The notes under the pieces: model-generated
Told to the model about the DNA's origin: nothing
Databases searched by the model: none
The model's input: only the letters and a program-made list of their open reading frames with translations
Assembly: GCF_024022995.1 (NCBI RefSeq)
Contig: NZ_CP099582.1
Location: 806,001-870,000, forward strand
DNA: 64,000 nucleotides
DNA from: Thermococcus aggregans
GTDB taxonomy: Archaea; Methanobacteriota_B; Thermococci; Thermococcales; Thermococcaceae
Direction of reading: 5' to 3'
Position numbers and translations under genes: made by a program
Shown here: one piece after another, positions 42,825 to 51,173 of the stretch
Position numbering within the stretch: position 1 is the stretch's first letter
Layout: each line of letters opens with the position of its first letter

Positions 42825-43931
42825 ATGATTGATTATGGCAGATACTTCTATGGGGACCTCATCAAAGTTACAGCAATGGTAGTATTTATCCCCTCTATTT
42901 TGTATGTTTTGCATATCGGATGGAAAAAGAAGAGCAAACCTACGATTGCCCATGCCTTTGGATGGCTCTTCCTTGCTATAGCCCTAGCTCCTCGTGATTT
43001 TCCATTTTTCTGGAAAATATTCCCCACTACGGAAGCACTTTTTACTTTTCAAACGATTGCTCTCGCTCTTTCAGGAGTTTCCCTTGCTTTAGGTGTTTCT
43101 CATCTTGTCTACGCCAGGAATCCTAAGAAGCTCGTCAATCTCGGATGGCTTTCCATACTACTTATTCTGCAACCTTTTTATGAGTTCCTGGGAAAAGCAT
43201 TCCTTCCAGAGTCTTCTTTCAAGATTTTTACAGAGGTCATTCACGTTGCTCAATATGGCTACCTCCTCGCACTTTTAGGGTTAATAATATGTTTTAGCTC
43301 AGAGGAAAGAGAGTTCAGAAAATTCGGAGTAGTTTACTTTGTAATGGGCGTTATTTTCCTAGTGTATCCATTTGCAAAAGCTGTCAGCACAACATTGCGC
43401 ACAGTTGATATATTTCTCGGATTCTTAAGCGGTATATACTTAGCCAACTACACTCTCAGAGTCGTTAAGAGCCGTGCTGAGATTATAACTTCAGAAAAAA
43501 CAACACCCTACATTGTGGAAGGAAAAAATGTTATAATAGCGGATGGAGAGAAGGTAAGACTAATTCTTAGCGAACTTGAGGACTTCCCAGTTCTGGCGTT
43601 TGTCAGAGGATTCGAATATCCAAAGTCATGGAACGTGCGCGTCGTGACAACTGCCCCAATTGAAAATGGAATTTCCCCCACCAATCTGGAAATCATTACA
43701 GAATTGTGCGTTCACTACATGGAGAAAGCGAAAGAAAAAGGAATTTCTGGTGTTATTTACATAGCCTCTCTTGAGTATTTAAAGCTTTATAACAACTTTA
43801 TAACCATCCTCAAATTCTTACACCGGCTTAGAGACTATGCTATTATATACGATGGAAGAGTGATCATAGAAATTGATGAGAAAGCATGGAGCGAGAAAGA
43901 GCTTGCACAGCTAAATCTTCTCGAAACCTAA
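42825..43931 (+). CDS. Seven-span membrane protein with cytoplasmic DUF835 domain
   Basis: A 368-residue protein. The first roughly 225 residues hold seven predicted membrane helices, and the last roughly 140 form a soluble DUF835 domain (FPVLAFVRGFEYPKSWNVRV, then GVIYIASLEYLKLYNNFITI). The layout resembles a membrane sensor coupled to a cytoplasmic output domain. DUF835 is common in Thermococcales but has no established function. ATG at 42825 is preferred with GTGAG upstream; a GTG at 42816 is possible. Confidence 0.8.
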   Translation: MIDYGRYFYGDLIKVTAMVVFIPSILYVLHIGWKKKSKPTIAHAFGWLFLAIALAPRDFPFFWKIFPTTEALFTFQTIALALSGVSLALGVSHLVYARNPKKLVNLGWLSILLILQPFYEFLGKAFLPESSFKIFTEVIHVAQYGYLLALLGLIICFSSEEREFRKFGVVYFVMGVIFLVYPFAKAVSTTLRTVDIFLGFLSGIYLANYTLRVVKSRAEIITSEKTTPYIVEGKNVIIADGEKVRLILSELEDFPVLAFVRGFEYPKSWNVRVVTTAPIENGISPTNLEIITELCVHYMEKAKEKGISGVIYIASLEYLKLYNNFITILKFLHRLRDYAIIYDGRVIIEIDEKAWSEKELAQLNLLET

Positions 43932-43937
43932 AGGGCA

Positions 43938-44432
43938 TCAAGACTTCCCTATAATTTCTTCCAGAGCTTTTTTCAGCTCCTTATATGCATCCTGAAGGGA
44001 CTCTGGAATGACTTTCGTGTCCGCTATTACCGGCATGAAGTTGGTATCGCCGTTCCACCTCGGCACTATGTGGAGGTGGACGTGGTCATCTATTCCCGCT
44101 CCAGCCACTCTTCCAAGGTTTACCCCCATATTAAATCCATCAGGATTCATGGCTTTCTTCAAGACCTTTATCATTAGCTGAGAAAGCTTCATAATCTCCA
44201 AAAGTTCTTCGTCAGTGAGATCCTCCCAGTTTCCAACGTGCCTGTAAGGAGCGATCATCACATGACCTGGATTGTATGGATAATTGTTCATTATAACAAA
44301 GGCATACTTACCCCTATAGAGAATTAGTCTTTCTTCATCGCGATTCTCTTTTGGGAAATCGCAAAAGATACAACCATCATGCTTAGGTGAACGAATATAC
44401 TCGATTCTCCAAGGTGCCCAGAGCAACTTCAC
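43938..44432 (-). CDS. HIT-family nucleotide hydrolase/transferase
   Basis: A 164-residue HIT protein with CIFCDF (zinc-binding Cys pair, residues 21-24), [18 protein letters not shown], and the catalytic histidine triad [10 protein letters not shown]. Such enzymes hydrolyse AppppA-type dinucleotides or AMP conjugates. It converges on the DUF835 gene with six bases between and is divergent from phosphoglycerate mutase. Confidence 0.92.
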   Translation of the reverse strand: MKLLWAPWRIEYIRSPKHDGCIFCDFPKENRDEERLILYRGKYAFVIMNNYPYNPGHVMIAPYRHVGNWEDLTDEELLEIMKLSQLMIKVLKKAMNPDGFNMGVNLGRVAGAGIDDHVHLHIVPRWNGDTNFMPVIADTKVIPESLQDAYKELKKALEEIIGKS

Positions 44433-44525
44433 GCTCTCACCCCAATTGGGAGAAAGCCTTGAGATTAAAAAGGTTTCTCATAAAGTTTTTAATTCTCCCT
44501 CTATATTCACCCTAGGTGATAGAGT

Positions 44526-45758
44526 ATGAAAAGGAAAGGAATCTTAATAATTCTTGATGGGCTCGGGGACAGGCCGATAAAAGAACTTGGTGAAAAGACT
44601 CCCCTTGAATATGCAAACACTCCAAACATGGACAAACTTGCAAAGATTGGAATTCTTGGCCAACAAGATCCAATAGCTCCTGGAAAACCTGCTGGAAGTG
44701 ATACCGCTCATCTGGCGATCTTCGGCTATGATCCATGCCAAACCTATAGAGGAAGAGGATTTTTTGAAGCCTTGGGCGTAGGATTGGACTTGGACGAAGA
44801 CGACCTGGCTTTTAGAGTTAACTTTGCAACAATTGAGAACGGAATAATAACCGACAGAAGAGCTGGAAGGATAAGCACGGAAGAAGCTCACGAGCTTGCA
44901 AAAGCAATTCAAGAGAACGTTAAAATCCCCGTGGACTTCATCTTTGCTGGTGCCACAGGTCACAGAGCGGTTCTTGTACTTAAAGGCATGGCAAAGGGCT
45001 ACAGAGTAGGAGAGAACGACCCCCACGAGGCTGGAAAGCCGCCACACAAATTCGAGTATTCCGATGAAGAGAGCAAAAAAGTCGCAGAAATTCTTGAGGA
45101 GTTCGTCAAAAAAGCGCATGAGGTTCTTGAGAAGCACCCAATTAACGAAAAGCGCAGAAAAGAAGGCAAGCCTGTAGCGAACTATCTCCTCATCAGAGGA
45201 GCCGGAACTTATCCAAACATCCCAATGAAGTTCACCGAAGAGTGGAAAGTTAAAGCCGCTGCGGTTGTTGCGACAGCTTTAGTTAAGGGAGTTGTGAGGG
45301 CGATAGGCTTTGATGTCTACACTCCCGAAGGCGCAACTGGAGAATACAATACAGACCCAATGGCTAAAGCCAAAAAAGCTGTTGAACTGCTTAAGGAGTA
45401 TGACTTTGTGTTCCTCCACTTCAAGCCAACCGACGCTGCCGGCCACGACAACAACCCAATGAAAAAGGTGGAAATGATAGAGAAAGCCGATGAAATGATA
45501 GGTTACATAATGGAAAACATCGACCTCGAGAAAACGGTAATAGCCATTACTGGAGACCACTCAACGCCATGTGAGGTTAAGAACCACAGCGGCGATCCAG
45601 TTCCTCTATTGATTGCCGGTGGAGGAGTTAGGACAGACGACAGAGAAGCCTTCGGCGAAAGAGAGTGCATGCGCGGAGGAATCGGAAGAGTCAGAGGAAA
45701 ACACATCGTGCCAATGATGATGGACTTAATGGGAAGAACAGAGAAGTTTGGAGCTTAG
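44526..45758 (+). CDS. apgM: 2,3-bisphosphoglycerate-independent phosphoglycerate mutase
   Basis: A 410-residue archaeal-type iPGM of the alkaline phosphatase superfamily. Markers are ILIILDGLGDRPIKELGEKT, GSDTAHLAIFGYDP (metal and phospho-Ser region), HFKPTDAAGHD and AITGDHSTPCEVKNHSGDP. It interconverts 3- and 2-phosphoglycerate in glycolysis and gluconeogenesis. A TATA-free but AT-rich leader with GGTGATAGAG precedes the ATG. Confidence 0.95.
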   Translation: MKRKGILIILDGLGDRPIKELGEKTPLEYANTPNMDKLAKIGILGQQDPIAPGKPAGSDTAHLAIFGYDPCQTYRGRGFFEALGVGLDLDEDDLAFRVNFATIENGIITDRRAGRISTEEAHELAKAIQENVKIPVDFIFAGATGHRAVLVLKGMAKGYRVGENDPHEAGKPPHKFEYSDEESKKVAEILEEFVKKAHEVLEKHPINEKRRKEGKPVANYLLIRGAGTYPNIPMKFTEEWKVKAAAVVATALVKGVVRAIGFDVYTPEGATGEYNTDPMAKAKKAVELLKEYDFVFLHFKPTDAAGHDNNPMKKVEMIEKADEMIGYIMENIDLEKTVIAITGDHSTPCEVKNHSGDPVPLLIAGGGVRTDDREAFGERECMRGGIGRVRGKHIVPMMMDLMGRTEKFGA

Positions 45759-45813
45759 CTGTTTTCTTTCGGTTCTCTCTTTTCATCCTCCTACAGACAA
45801 TCTCCAATAAGAA

Positions 45814-46569
45814 TCAGAAAACTCCACCGTTAACCGATATGAATGCCTCTCTAACCCTCTTGTACTCCTCAATAATCTCCTCGTTTGGTTCTTTTACGCC
45901 TCTTCTCACGTACCAAGCTGGATGTTTAAGGTAAAGGGCTTCAAAACCGAGCTTTTTTAAAGCCTTGTGTGCGGTTCTGCCAACAGCAAAAAGTGCCTTG
46001 GGCTTGATAATGTCGAGCTCCCTTTCTAAAAGCTCCAACTCCTTTTTCCCAAATCCCCTCAGCTTATTTTCTGGCGGATTGCATTTAACGACGTTGGTGA
46101 TGTACACAAAGTCAGGATTTATTCCAAGGGAGAAGAACGTTTTTCTAAGCAGCATCCCAGAGGCATCTCGGTAAAAACATATCCCCGTTAAGCCGCATCC
46201 TTTCCTCCCGGGGGCTTCTCCAACTAGAGCAACTTTTGACCCGGCCCAGCCGTTTGCAAATGGCAAACCTTCAAAGGCTTTTATTTTTAGCTGGTATTCG
46301 TAGCACTCCTCACTGCAGAACCTCAAAGGTTCTTTAAGGAATTCGTGATACAACCCCTCAAGCTCGCGGGCTATTTTCCCATCTTCTTCATTTTTAACCA
46401 AAAACCTTTCTTTTGGATTATAAATGGTTTTAGCATAAACTCCATAGGTTTTCTCGTCTAGGGAAAGAAAGTCTTTCCAGGTCTTCAGGATTAGAGGCAT
46501 GGTCTTGAAGTTTCTTGGGTTTATGTAAACCTCCCCGATCTTTCTCAACTTTTCAAATTTCAGCAACAT
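45814..46569 (-). CDS. Uracil-DNA glycosylase superfamily protein, divergent
   Basis: A 251-residue protein whose residues about 110-225 follow the family IV/V uracil-DNA glycosylase plan: motif GEAPG (117-121), TNVVKCNPPENK (about 159-169) and HPAWYV (216-221). An unusual N-terminal region of roughly 110 residues precedes it. The [4Fe-4S] cysteines of family IV are not all recognisable: C85 and C89 are spaced CX3C, C163 is present, and no Cys occurs where the fourth is expected. The residues after GEAPG (RKGCGLTG) differ from the usual. It is probably a base-excision enzyme with altered specificity. Confidence 0.75.
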   Translation of the reverse strand: MLLKFEKLRKIGEVYINPRNFKTMPLILKTWKDFLSLDEKTYGVYAKTIYNPKERFLVKNEEDGKIARELEGLYHEFLKEPLRFCSEECYEYQLKIKAFEGLPFANGWAGSKVALVGEAPGRKGCGLTGICFYRDASGMLLRKTFFSLGINPDFVYITNVVKCNPPENKLRGFGKKELELLERELDIIKPKALFAVGRTAHKALKKLGFEALYLKHPAWYVRRGVKEPNEEIIEEYKRVREAFISVNGGVF

Positions 46570-46602
46570 GCATATAAATTAAGCTCCGCATTTATATCAA
46601 TG

Positions 46603-47775
46603 ATGGTCAAGCTGGAATACTTTACAATAGGCACAAGCAGTCACGTGAGTGGTCTATGTCACAGTATAATCAGGGGAGAAGTCTTCACAACTTGCTTACT
46701 TGGATGTGCTTACTGCTATGCAAGGTGGTATAGAGGCCCTCACGGAAGTCCTAGACCTATTTTTGATATTCTTAGACTAATCAAAGCTTTGGGAAAACTC
46801 GTGGAAAAGAACATTCCGGCAACTCCGGTTAGGTTTTCGGCTCTAAGTGATCCATTTCAACCTCCAGCCAAAATAACGCTCAAAGCCCTTAAGCTGGCAT
46901 ACAAGCTCAAAGTCCCAGTGATTGTGAATACAAAGCTTTATCCCTCAGAAAAACACTTCAAAGTCCTTGAAGATTTGGCATCTGAAGGATTGTTGGTTCT
47001 TCAAGTCAGCATAACGGCAGAGAAAGGCGCTAAGGAAGTTAGAATTCTTGAACCTCTAGCAAGTCCAATTGAAGAAAGAATAAAGCTGGTAGAAAAGGCA
47101 AGTAATGCTGGAATCCCAACTGTAGTGAGGATCCAGCCCTTAATCCCTGGGTTGAGCGATAGGAATGTAGAAAACTTCCTAGATGAAATTGCCTGGGCTG
47201 GTGCTAGGATGGTTGTAATAGAGTTTCTCAGGATTGAAAAAGAGGCGTTTGAGTTTTATAAAAAGCTTTTTTCAAGCTATAGCGAGGTTTACAGCAAAGA
47301 GTGGGAATCATACCTGCCAAGAACATCGAATGAAGAAGCACCCCTTATCCAAGTTCCTCTTGAGTACAAACTCAAAACTGCGGAATTATTTGCGAGGGAA
47401 TCCAAAAGGAGAAGCCTAGCATTTGCAACGTGCAAAGAAGGCCTCTTCAATTTCCACGAGCCTAAAACCATTGACTGCTGTGGAATGAGCTTTTTAGAGG
47501 TTGAGTGGACGAGGAGACCGACGCTGTGGGACTTATATCTAGAGGCTCACGAAAATGGAAAAGCGGGAGCCGAGGACTTATGGGAAAGATGCGAAAGAGA
47601 AGGGCTTTTGTGTGGTGAACGTTTGAAGCTGTACCCTTCTTGGTTTTCGAGGGATTTTAACGCCCATGAAAAGAGACTGAAAAGCATTTTAAAGAAGCCT
47701 GAGTTAGTTGAAAAACTCGCCCCAGCCCTAAAATACACCGGCGGGCACTACGTAATTAACGAAAAAATCAAATAA
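46603..47775 (+). CDS. Radical SAM protein of the spore photoproduct lyase-like family
   Basis: A 390-residue protein with radical SAM cysteines CLLGCAYC at residues 31-38 (CX3CX2C), SALSDPFQPPAKITLKALKL, ITAEKGAKEVRILEPLASP and VVRIQPLIPGLSDRN, as in SplB-like COG1533 proteins. Thirteen or so further Cys/His residues in the C-terminus (CKEGLFNF, DCCGMSFLEV, CEREGLLCG) may bind another cluster. Archaeal members are not proven photoproduct lyases. It is divergent from the UDG-like gene, which hints at DNA repair. The start may be 46600 or 46603; the leader is very short. Confidence 0.85.
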   Translation: MVKLEYFTIGTSSHVSGLCHSIIRGEVFTTCLLGCAYCYARWYRGPHGSPRPIFDILRLIKALGKLVEKNIPATPVRFSALSDPFQPPAKITLKALKLAYKLKVPVIVNTKLYPSEKHFKVLEDLASEGLLVLQVSITAEKGAKEVRILEPLASPIEERIKLVEKASNAGIPTVVRIQPLIPGLSDRNVENFLDEIAWAGARMVVIEFLRIEKEAFEFYKKLFSSYSEVYSKEWESYLPRTSNEEAPLIQVPLEYKLKTAELFARESKRRSLAFATCKEGLFNFHEPKTIDCCGMSFLEVEWTRRPTLWDLYLEAHENGKAGAEDLWERCEREGLLCGERLKLYPSWFSRDFNAHEKRLKSILKKPELVEKLAPALKYTGGHYVINEKIK

Positions 47776-47820
47776 TTCGGGCCCACCTGCGGCTTTGCAT
47801 TGATTGGAGCGATTAAGATT

Positions 47821-47994
47821 TTAGTTTCTTCTAAATCTTGCTTCCCACCAGAGGAACAGAAAGAGGAATATAAAGATGATCGTGGTGTAGTAGCTAACTG
47901 TGAATGGAACTACTCCCGCTAGGCCCAAAGTATATAGAAAAGCCAGCACTATAACAACTGGAAGCAGCAATCTATACAATCTCTTTCTTTCCAT
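47821..47994 (-). CDS. 57-residue small membrane protein
   Basis: This gene fills the otherwise empty gap before the binding-protein gene. The ATG at 47994 has GGTGAGAAG directly upstream, and a TATA-like ATATTTAAAAA lies about 40 bases before it. The protein opens MERKRLYRLLLPVVIVLAFL, has a second hydrophobic span (TTIIFIFLFLFLWW) and ends with a basic tail (EARFRRN). Two helices with basic ends and an intact frame with good translation signals make it a likely real gene. No family is recognised. Confidence 0.68.
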   Translation of the reverse strand: MERKRLYRLLLPVVIVLAFLYTLGLAGVVPFTVSYYTTIIFIFLFLFLWWEARFRRN

Positions 47995-48069
47995 CTTCTC
48001 ACCGAGTGTAATAACTGCACCAATTTTTAAATATTCCGAGATTCAGGAAATAAAAAATAAATGACAAGA

Positions 48070-49080
48070 CTAGCCAGAAGTTGCTTCACAGACCAATGGT
48101 TGGGCTTCGATGTTAAACGTGTCTGGGTGTAAAAATCCTGCAATTTCTTCCAGCCCCTCCACTATTCTCGGGCTTGGTCTTGAAACGATGTCATCACTGC
48201 TTAGGGTGTAAACTCTTCCATTTTTCACTGCATCTGTGCTGGCGAGGGGGCTATCGCATAAGCCGTCTGCCGTTATGCCTGCATTTGGAGGAAGTATTAT
48301 TACCTCAGGATTTCTTGCAATAACTTCCTCAACACTAACTTGCGGCCATCCTTGGGCATCTTTAAATATGTTCTCCCCTCCTGCAAGAGCTATAAGCTCA
48401 TCAATAAATGTTCCATTACCCGCGGTAATTAGCGGATCCCACCAGACGATGTACAGCACTCTGGGCTTCTCTTTGTTCTCTACCTTTTCTTGGATGCTAC
48501 TTATCTTTTCTTTCATCTCCATTATTGTTTTTTGAGCCTGATCCTCTCTGTTGGTAACATTTCCCAAGAGCTCGACTGCTTCATAAATCTCCTCTATACT
48601 CTGGGGCTCTACTATAAGAACCGGAGCTATCTTTTCCAGCTGATCTATGTATTTAAGGTGATATTTGAGCCCAATTATAAGATCAGGATTTAAAGAGGCA
48701 ATTATTTCAATATTCGGCTCCATGTCACCTACAATTGTTCTCCCTTCTTGTACATTATCTGGATAGTTGTCCCATTTTGTAATCCCGACGACCTTATCAA
48801 GGGCGCCTATGAAGTAGAGGGTTTCCGTTATGCTTGGGGCCAAGGAGATAATCCTCTGTGGTTCTTTCTCTATTGTAACTTCTCTTCCAGCGAAATCAAC
48901 GACCTTTAGAGGATAACGAGAGTGGGGTTGGGTTTCACTAAGTGTAGTCGGTGTGGTTGTGGGGGTAGCTTTCTCTTCGACGCTTTCCGTTGTAGTTGGC
49001 GTGAGTTGAGTTTGCCCGATGCATCCAGCGACAATAACACCAAACACTAGCAATGCTAACAGGATGCCCATCTTTCTCAT
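48070..49080 (-). CDS. ABC importer substrate-binding lipoprotein (BtuF/FhuD type)
   Basis: A 336-residue extracytoplasmic binding protein. The N-terminus is a lipoprotein-type signal (hydrophobic residues 5-18, then VAGC) followed by a Thr/Pro-rich linker of about 30 residues. The mature part has the class III layout: VDFAGREVTIEKEPQRIISLAPSITE-type start, VVGITKWDNYP, IASLNPDLIIGLKYH, a long connecting helix, GENIFKDAQGWPQVSVEEVI and VIILPPNAGI. Ligands of this class are corrinoids, haem or ferric chelates. No permease lies beside it; a matching permease/ATPase pair with the same operator is at 4457-6170. Confidence 0.92.
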   Translation of the reverse strand: MRKMGILLALLVFGVIVAGCIGQTQLTPTTTESVEEKATPTTTPTTLSETQPHSRYPLKVVDFAGREVTIEKEPQRIISLAPSITETLYFIGALDKVVGITKWDNYPDNVQEGRTIVGDMEPNIEIIASLNPDLIIGLKYHLKYIDQLEKIAPVLIVEPQSIEEIYEAVELLGNVTNREDQAQKTIMEMKEKISSIQEKVENKEKPRVLYIVWWDPLITAGNGTFIDELIALAGGENIFKDAQGWPQVSVEEVIARNPEVIILPPNAGITADGLCDSPLASTDAVKNGRVYTLSSDDIVSRPSPRIVEGLEEIAGFLHPDTFNIEAQPLVCEATSG

Positions 49081-49090
49081 ACCCTCTCAC

Positions 49091-49107
49091 CTGGATAATT
49101 TGTCCAG
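49091..49107. promoter_or_regulatory. Palindromic operator 1 at the binding-protein promoter
   Basis: CTGGATAATTTGTCCAG is an inverted repeat with TGGA/TCCA arms. It lies about 11 bases upstream of the start codon at 49080 and covers the predicted transcription start. It matches 49138-49154 in the central 15 bases and 6178-6194 in all but three positions of the arms and core. Confidence 0.72.
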
Positions 49108-49126
49108 CAATAATAAACGGGGAGGG

Positions 49127-49141
49127 TATATAAACCTTTGG
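49127..49141 (-). promoter_or_regulatory. Promoter of the binding-protein gene
   Basis: Read on the minus strand, CCAAAGG-TTTATATA is a strong BRE/TATA pair about 50 bases before the ATG. The BRE overlaps one operator arm, and the predicted start overlaps the other operator, so both sites are placed to block assembly of the initiation complex. Confidence 0.7.
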
Positions 49142-49154
49142 ATAATTTGTCCAA
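49138..49154. promoter_or_regulatory. Palindromic operator 2 overlapping the BRE
   Basis: TTGGATAATTTGTCCAA, extendable to 19 bases with T/A ends, is the same palindrome as at 49091-49107, centred 47 bases away. The two could be bound by adjacent dimers. Confidence 0.72.
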
Positions 49155-49337
49155 AGTGATACTTGGGATTGTGAGATATGGGGAATGCTAAAGCAGATTT
49201 AATGCTGAGAACAAGTTGCCACAGGCGGAGAGTAAAAACAGACGGGATAACTATTTGATAAGAAATCAAACTTGAGAATGCTTGTTATTGGCAAATACTC
49301 CATAAAAGAGGTAGAAGGAAAATTCAAAATATTTACT

Positions 49338-49880
49338 TCAGAGTGTTGAGAGAACCTTGGTTGTAACGTCGTTTCCTTCCTTATCGTAGATTCTGTAGTA
49401 GCACTTGCATGGGAACTTCATGCTTGCCCTTTTCATTGCAGCGAGGGCAAACTTAAGGTGCTGTCTGTTAACTCTAACAGTGAGGATTTTTTGATCCTTC
49501 TTAAGCCTTGCAGCCAGTCCAATTGGCTTTCCAAAGGGTCTCCTCATACCGTTTCCGTAACGGTCTGCTTTTCTTCCAGTAGCCATTGGGTTTTCCCTGA
49601 GCACTTGGAATGGGTAAACTCTAATCTTGAAGTGGAAGTTGCTTCTACCAACGTTCTTGGTAAGGAATCTGTTGAGCTGTGTTCTTGCAGCCTCAAGAGC
49701 GTTTTGTCTGATCTGAACTGGTTCAGCAGTGTGGAGGCTAACCTCAAATTCGAAATCTCCAGCAGGGTTTCCCATATCGAAGATGGTAATTCTCGGCCCA
49801 GGTGCACCTCTAATGTATTCCCTTCTTGTGTAAGCAGGTTTGTCAACGTATCTGTCAATCTTGGCTGGTCTCAGAGCCAT
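49338..49880 (-). CDS. rpl10e: Large ribosomal subunit protein L10e (uL16 family)
   Basis: A 180-residue ribosomal protein with [20 protein letters not shown] at the start, [20 protein letters not shown] in the middle loop near the peptidyl transferase centre, and [20 protein letters not shown]. It organises tRNA binding on the 50S subunit. The ATG at 49880 follows GAGGTGAGAGG; the upstream in-frame GTG is part of that site. Confidence 0.96.
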   Translation of the reverse strand: MALRPAKIDRYVDKPAYTRREYIRGAPGPRITIFDMGNPAGDFEFEVSLHTAEPVQIRQNALEAARTQLNRFLTKNVGRSNFHFKIRVYPFQVLRENPMATGRKADRYGNGMRRPFGKPIGLAARLKKDQKILTVRVNRQHLKFALAAMKRASMKFPCKCYYRIYDKEGNDVTTKVLSTL

Positions 49881-50027
49881 ACCTCTCACCTCCCAAATGA
49901 GCGTAATCTAAAGGTAAGCACTTTCCCCAGCTTATAAAAGTTTTGGATTTTTGACTTGAAAGCTTTTTGGTGATGAATATATAAAGGTTTTTATAACCAA
50001 TGAGCTATCATTCAACTGGGTGGTACT

Positions 50028-51173
50028 ATGCAGTTCGAGGATGCATATAAGGAAGTTTATGAAATAGTAAAGCCAAGATACAAACTTTTCACAGCCGGGC
50101 CAGTTGCCTGTTTTCCAGAAGTTCTTGAAATAATGAAGGTTCAGATGTTCAGCCATAGATCAAAGGAATACAAACAAATGCACGTTGATACAGTCGAAAG
50201 GCTCAAAAAATTCCTTGAAGTTGAGAAGGGAGAAGTTCTCCTCTTCCCAAGCTCCGGAACTGGAGTAATGGAAGCAAGCATTAGAAACGGAGTCAGCAAA
50301 GGTGGAAAAGTTCTTGTAACAATAATAGGAGCTTTCGGAAAGAGGTACAAGCAGGTTGTTGAAACCAACGGAAGGAAAGCCGTAACACTTGAATATGAAC
50401 CCGGAAAGGCCGTAAAGCCTGAGGATCTCGACGAAGCATTGAAGAAAAACCCCGATGTTGAGGCTGTAACGATAACCTACAACGAAACCTCCACAGGTGT
50501 TCTTAACCCACTTCCTGAGCTGGCCAAGGTAGCAAAAGAACACGACAAGCTTGTTTTTGTTGATGCCGTAAGTGCAATGGGAGGAGCAGATATAAAGTTC
50601 ACCAAGTGGGGACTTGACGTTGTCTTTGGAAGCTCCCAAAAAGCCTTTGGTGTCCCACCGGGATTGGCCATTGGTGCTTTCAGTGAGGAGTTTATTGAAA
50701 TAGCCAATAAGATGGAAGAGAGAGGCTGGTACTTTGACATTTCAAGGTACATAAAAGTCCAAAAGGAGAAGCAAGGGCCGCCTTCAACTCCAGCAATGCC
50801 TCAAGAGTTCGGCTTAAACGTTGTGCTCAGAATAATTGAGAAGATGGGCGGAAAAGAAAAGTGGCTCGACATGTACAAGAAGAGAAGCGAAATGATAAGA
50901 AACGGCGTAAGGGAAATTGGCTTAGAGATTCTTGCAGAGCCAGGATACGAGAGCCCAACAATAACTGCAGTGCTAACTCCAGAGGGCATTAAGGGTGACC
51001 AAGTCTACAACGCAATGCGCGAAAGAGGCTTCGAGCTTGCCAAGGGATACGGTGAAGGAATAAAGGAGAAGACCTTCAGAATTGGAAACATGGGTTACAT
51101 GACCTTTGAAGACATTGAAGAGATGCTCCAGAACCTGAAAGAAGTAATAGAAGAATTAAAAGCAAAAGTCTAA
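50028..51173 (+). CDS. Class V aminotransferase, alanine:glyoxylate type
   Basis: A 381-residue PLP enzyme. The aldimine Lys lies in FGSSQKAFGVPPG near residue 205, and the Asp that binds the pyridine N is in FVDAVSAMGG. The family opening KLFTAGPVACFPEVLEIMK is that of serine/alanine:glyoxylate aminotransferases. An alanine:glyoxylate aminotransferase of this class has been described from Thermococcus litoralis and is the best functional model; serine:pyruvate activity is the alternative. It overlaps the convergent ATPase gene by four bases. Confidence 0.92.
   Translation: MQFEDAYKEVYEIVKPRYKLFTAGPVACFPEVLEIMKVQMFSHRSKEYKQMHVDTVERLKKFLEVEKGEVLLFPSSGTGVMEASIRNGVSKGGKVLVTIIGAFGKRYKQVVETNGRKAVTLEYEPGKAVKPEDLDEALKKNPDVEAVTITYNETSTGVLNPLPELAKVAKEHDKLVFVDAVSAMGGADIKFTKWGLDVVFGSSQKAFGVPPGLAIGAFSEEFIEIANKMEERGWYFDISRYIKVQKEKQGPPSTPAMPQEFGLNVVLRIIEKMGGKEKWLDMYKKRSEMIRNGVREIGLEILAEPGYESPTITAVLTPEGIKGDQVYNAMRERGFELAKGYGEGIKEKTFRIGNMGYMTFEDIEEMLQNLKEVIEELKAKV

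Noticed and set aside
44544-45137. 197-codon minus-strand frame inside phosphoglycerate mutase
   Set aside because: Fully antisense to a strongly supported gene and without translation signals.
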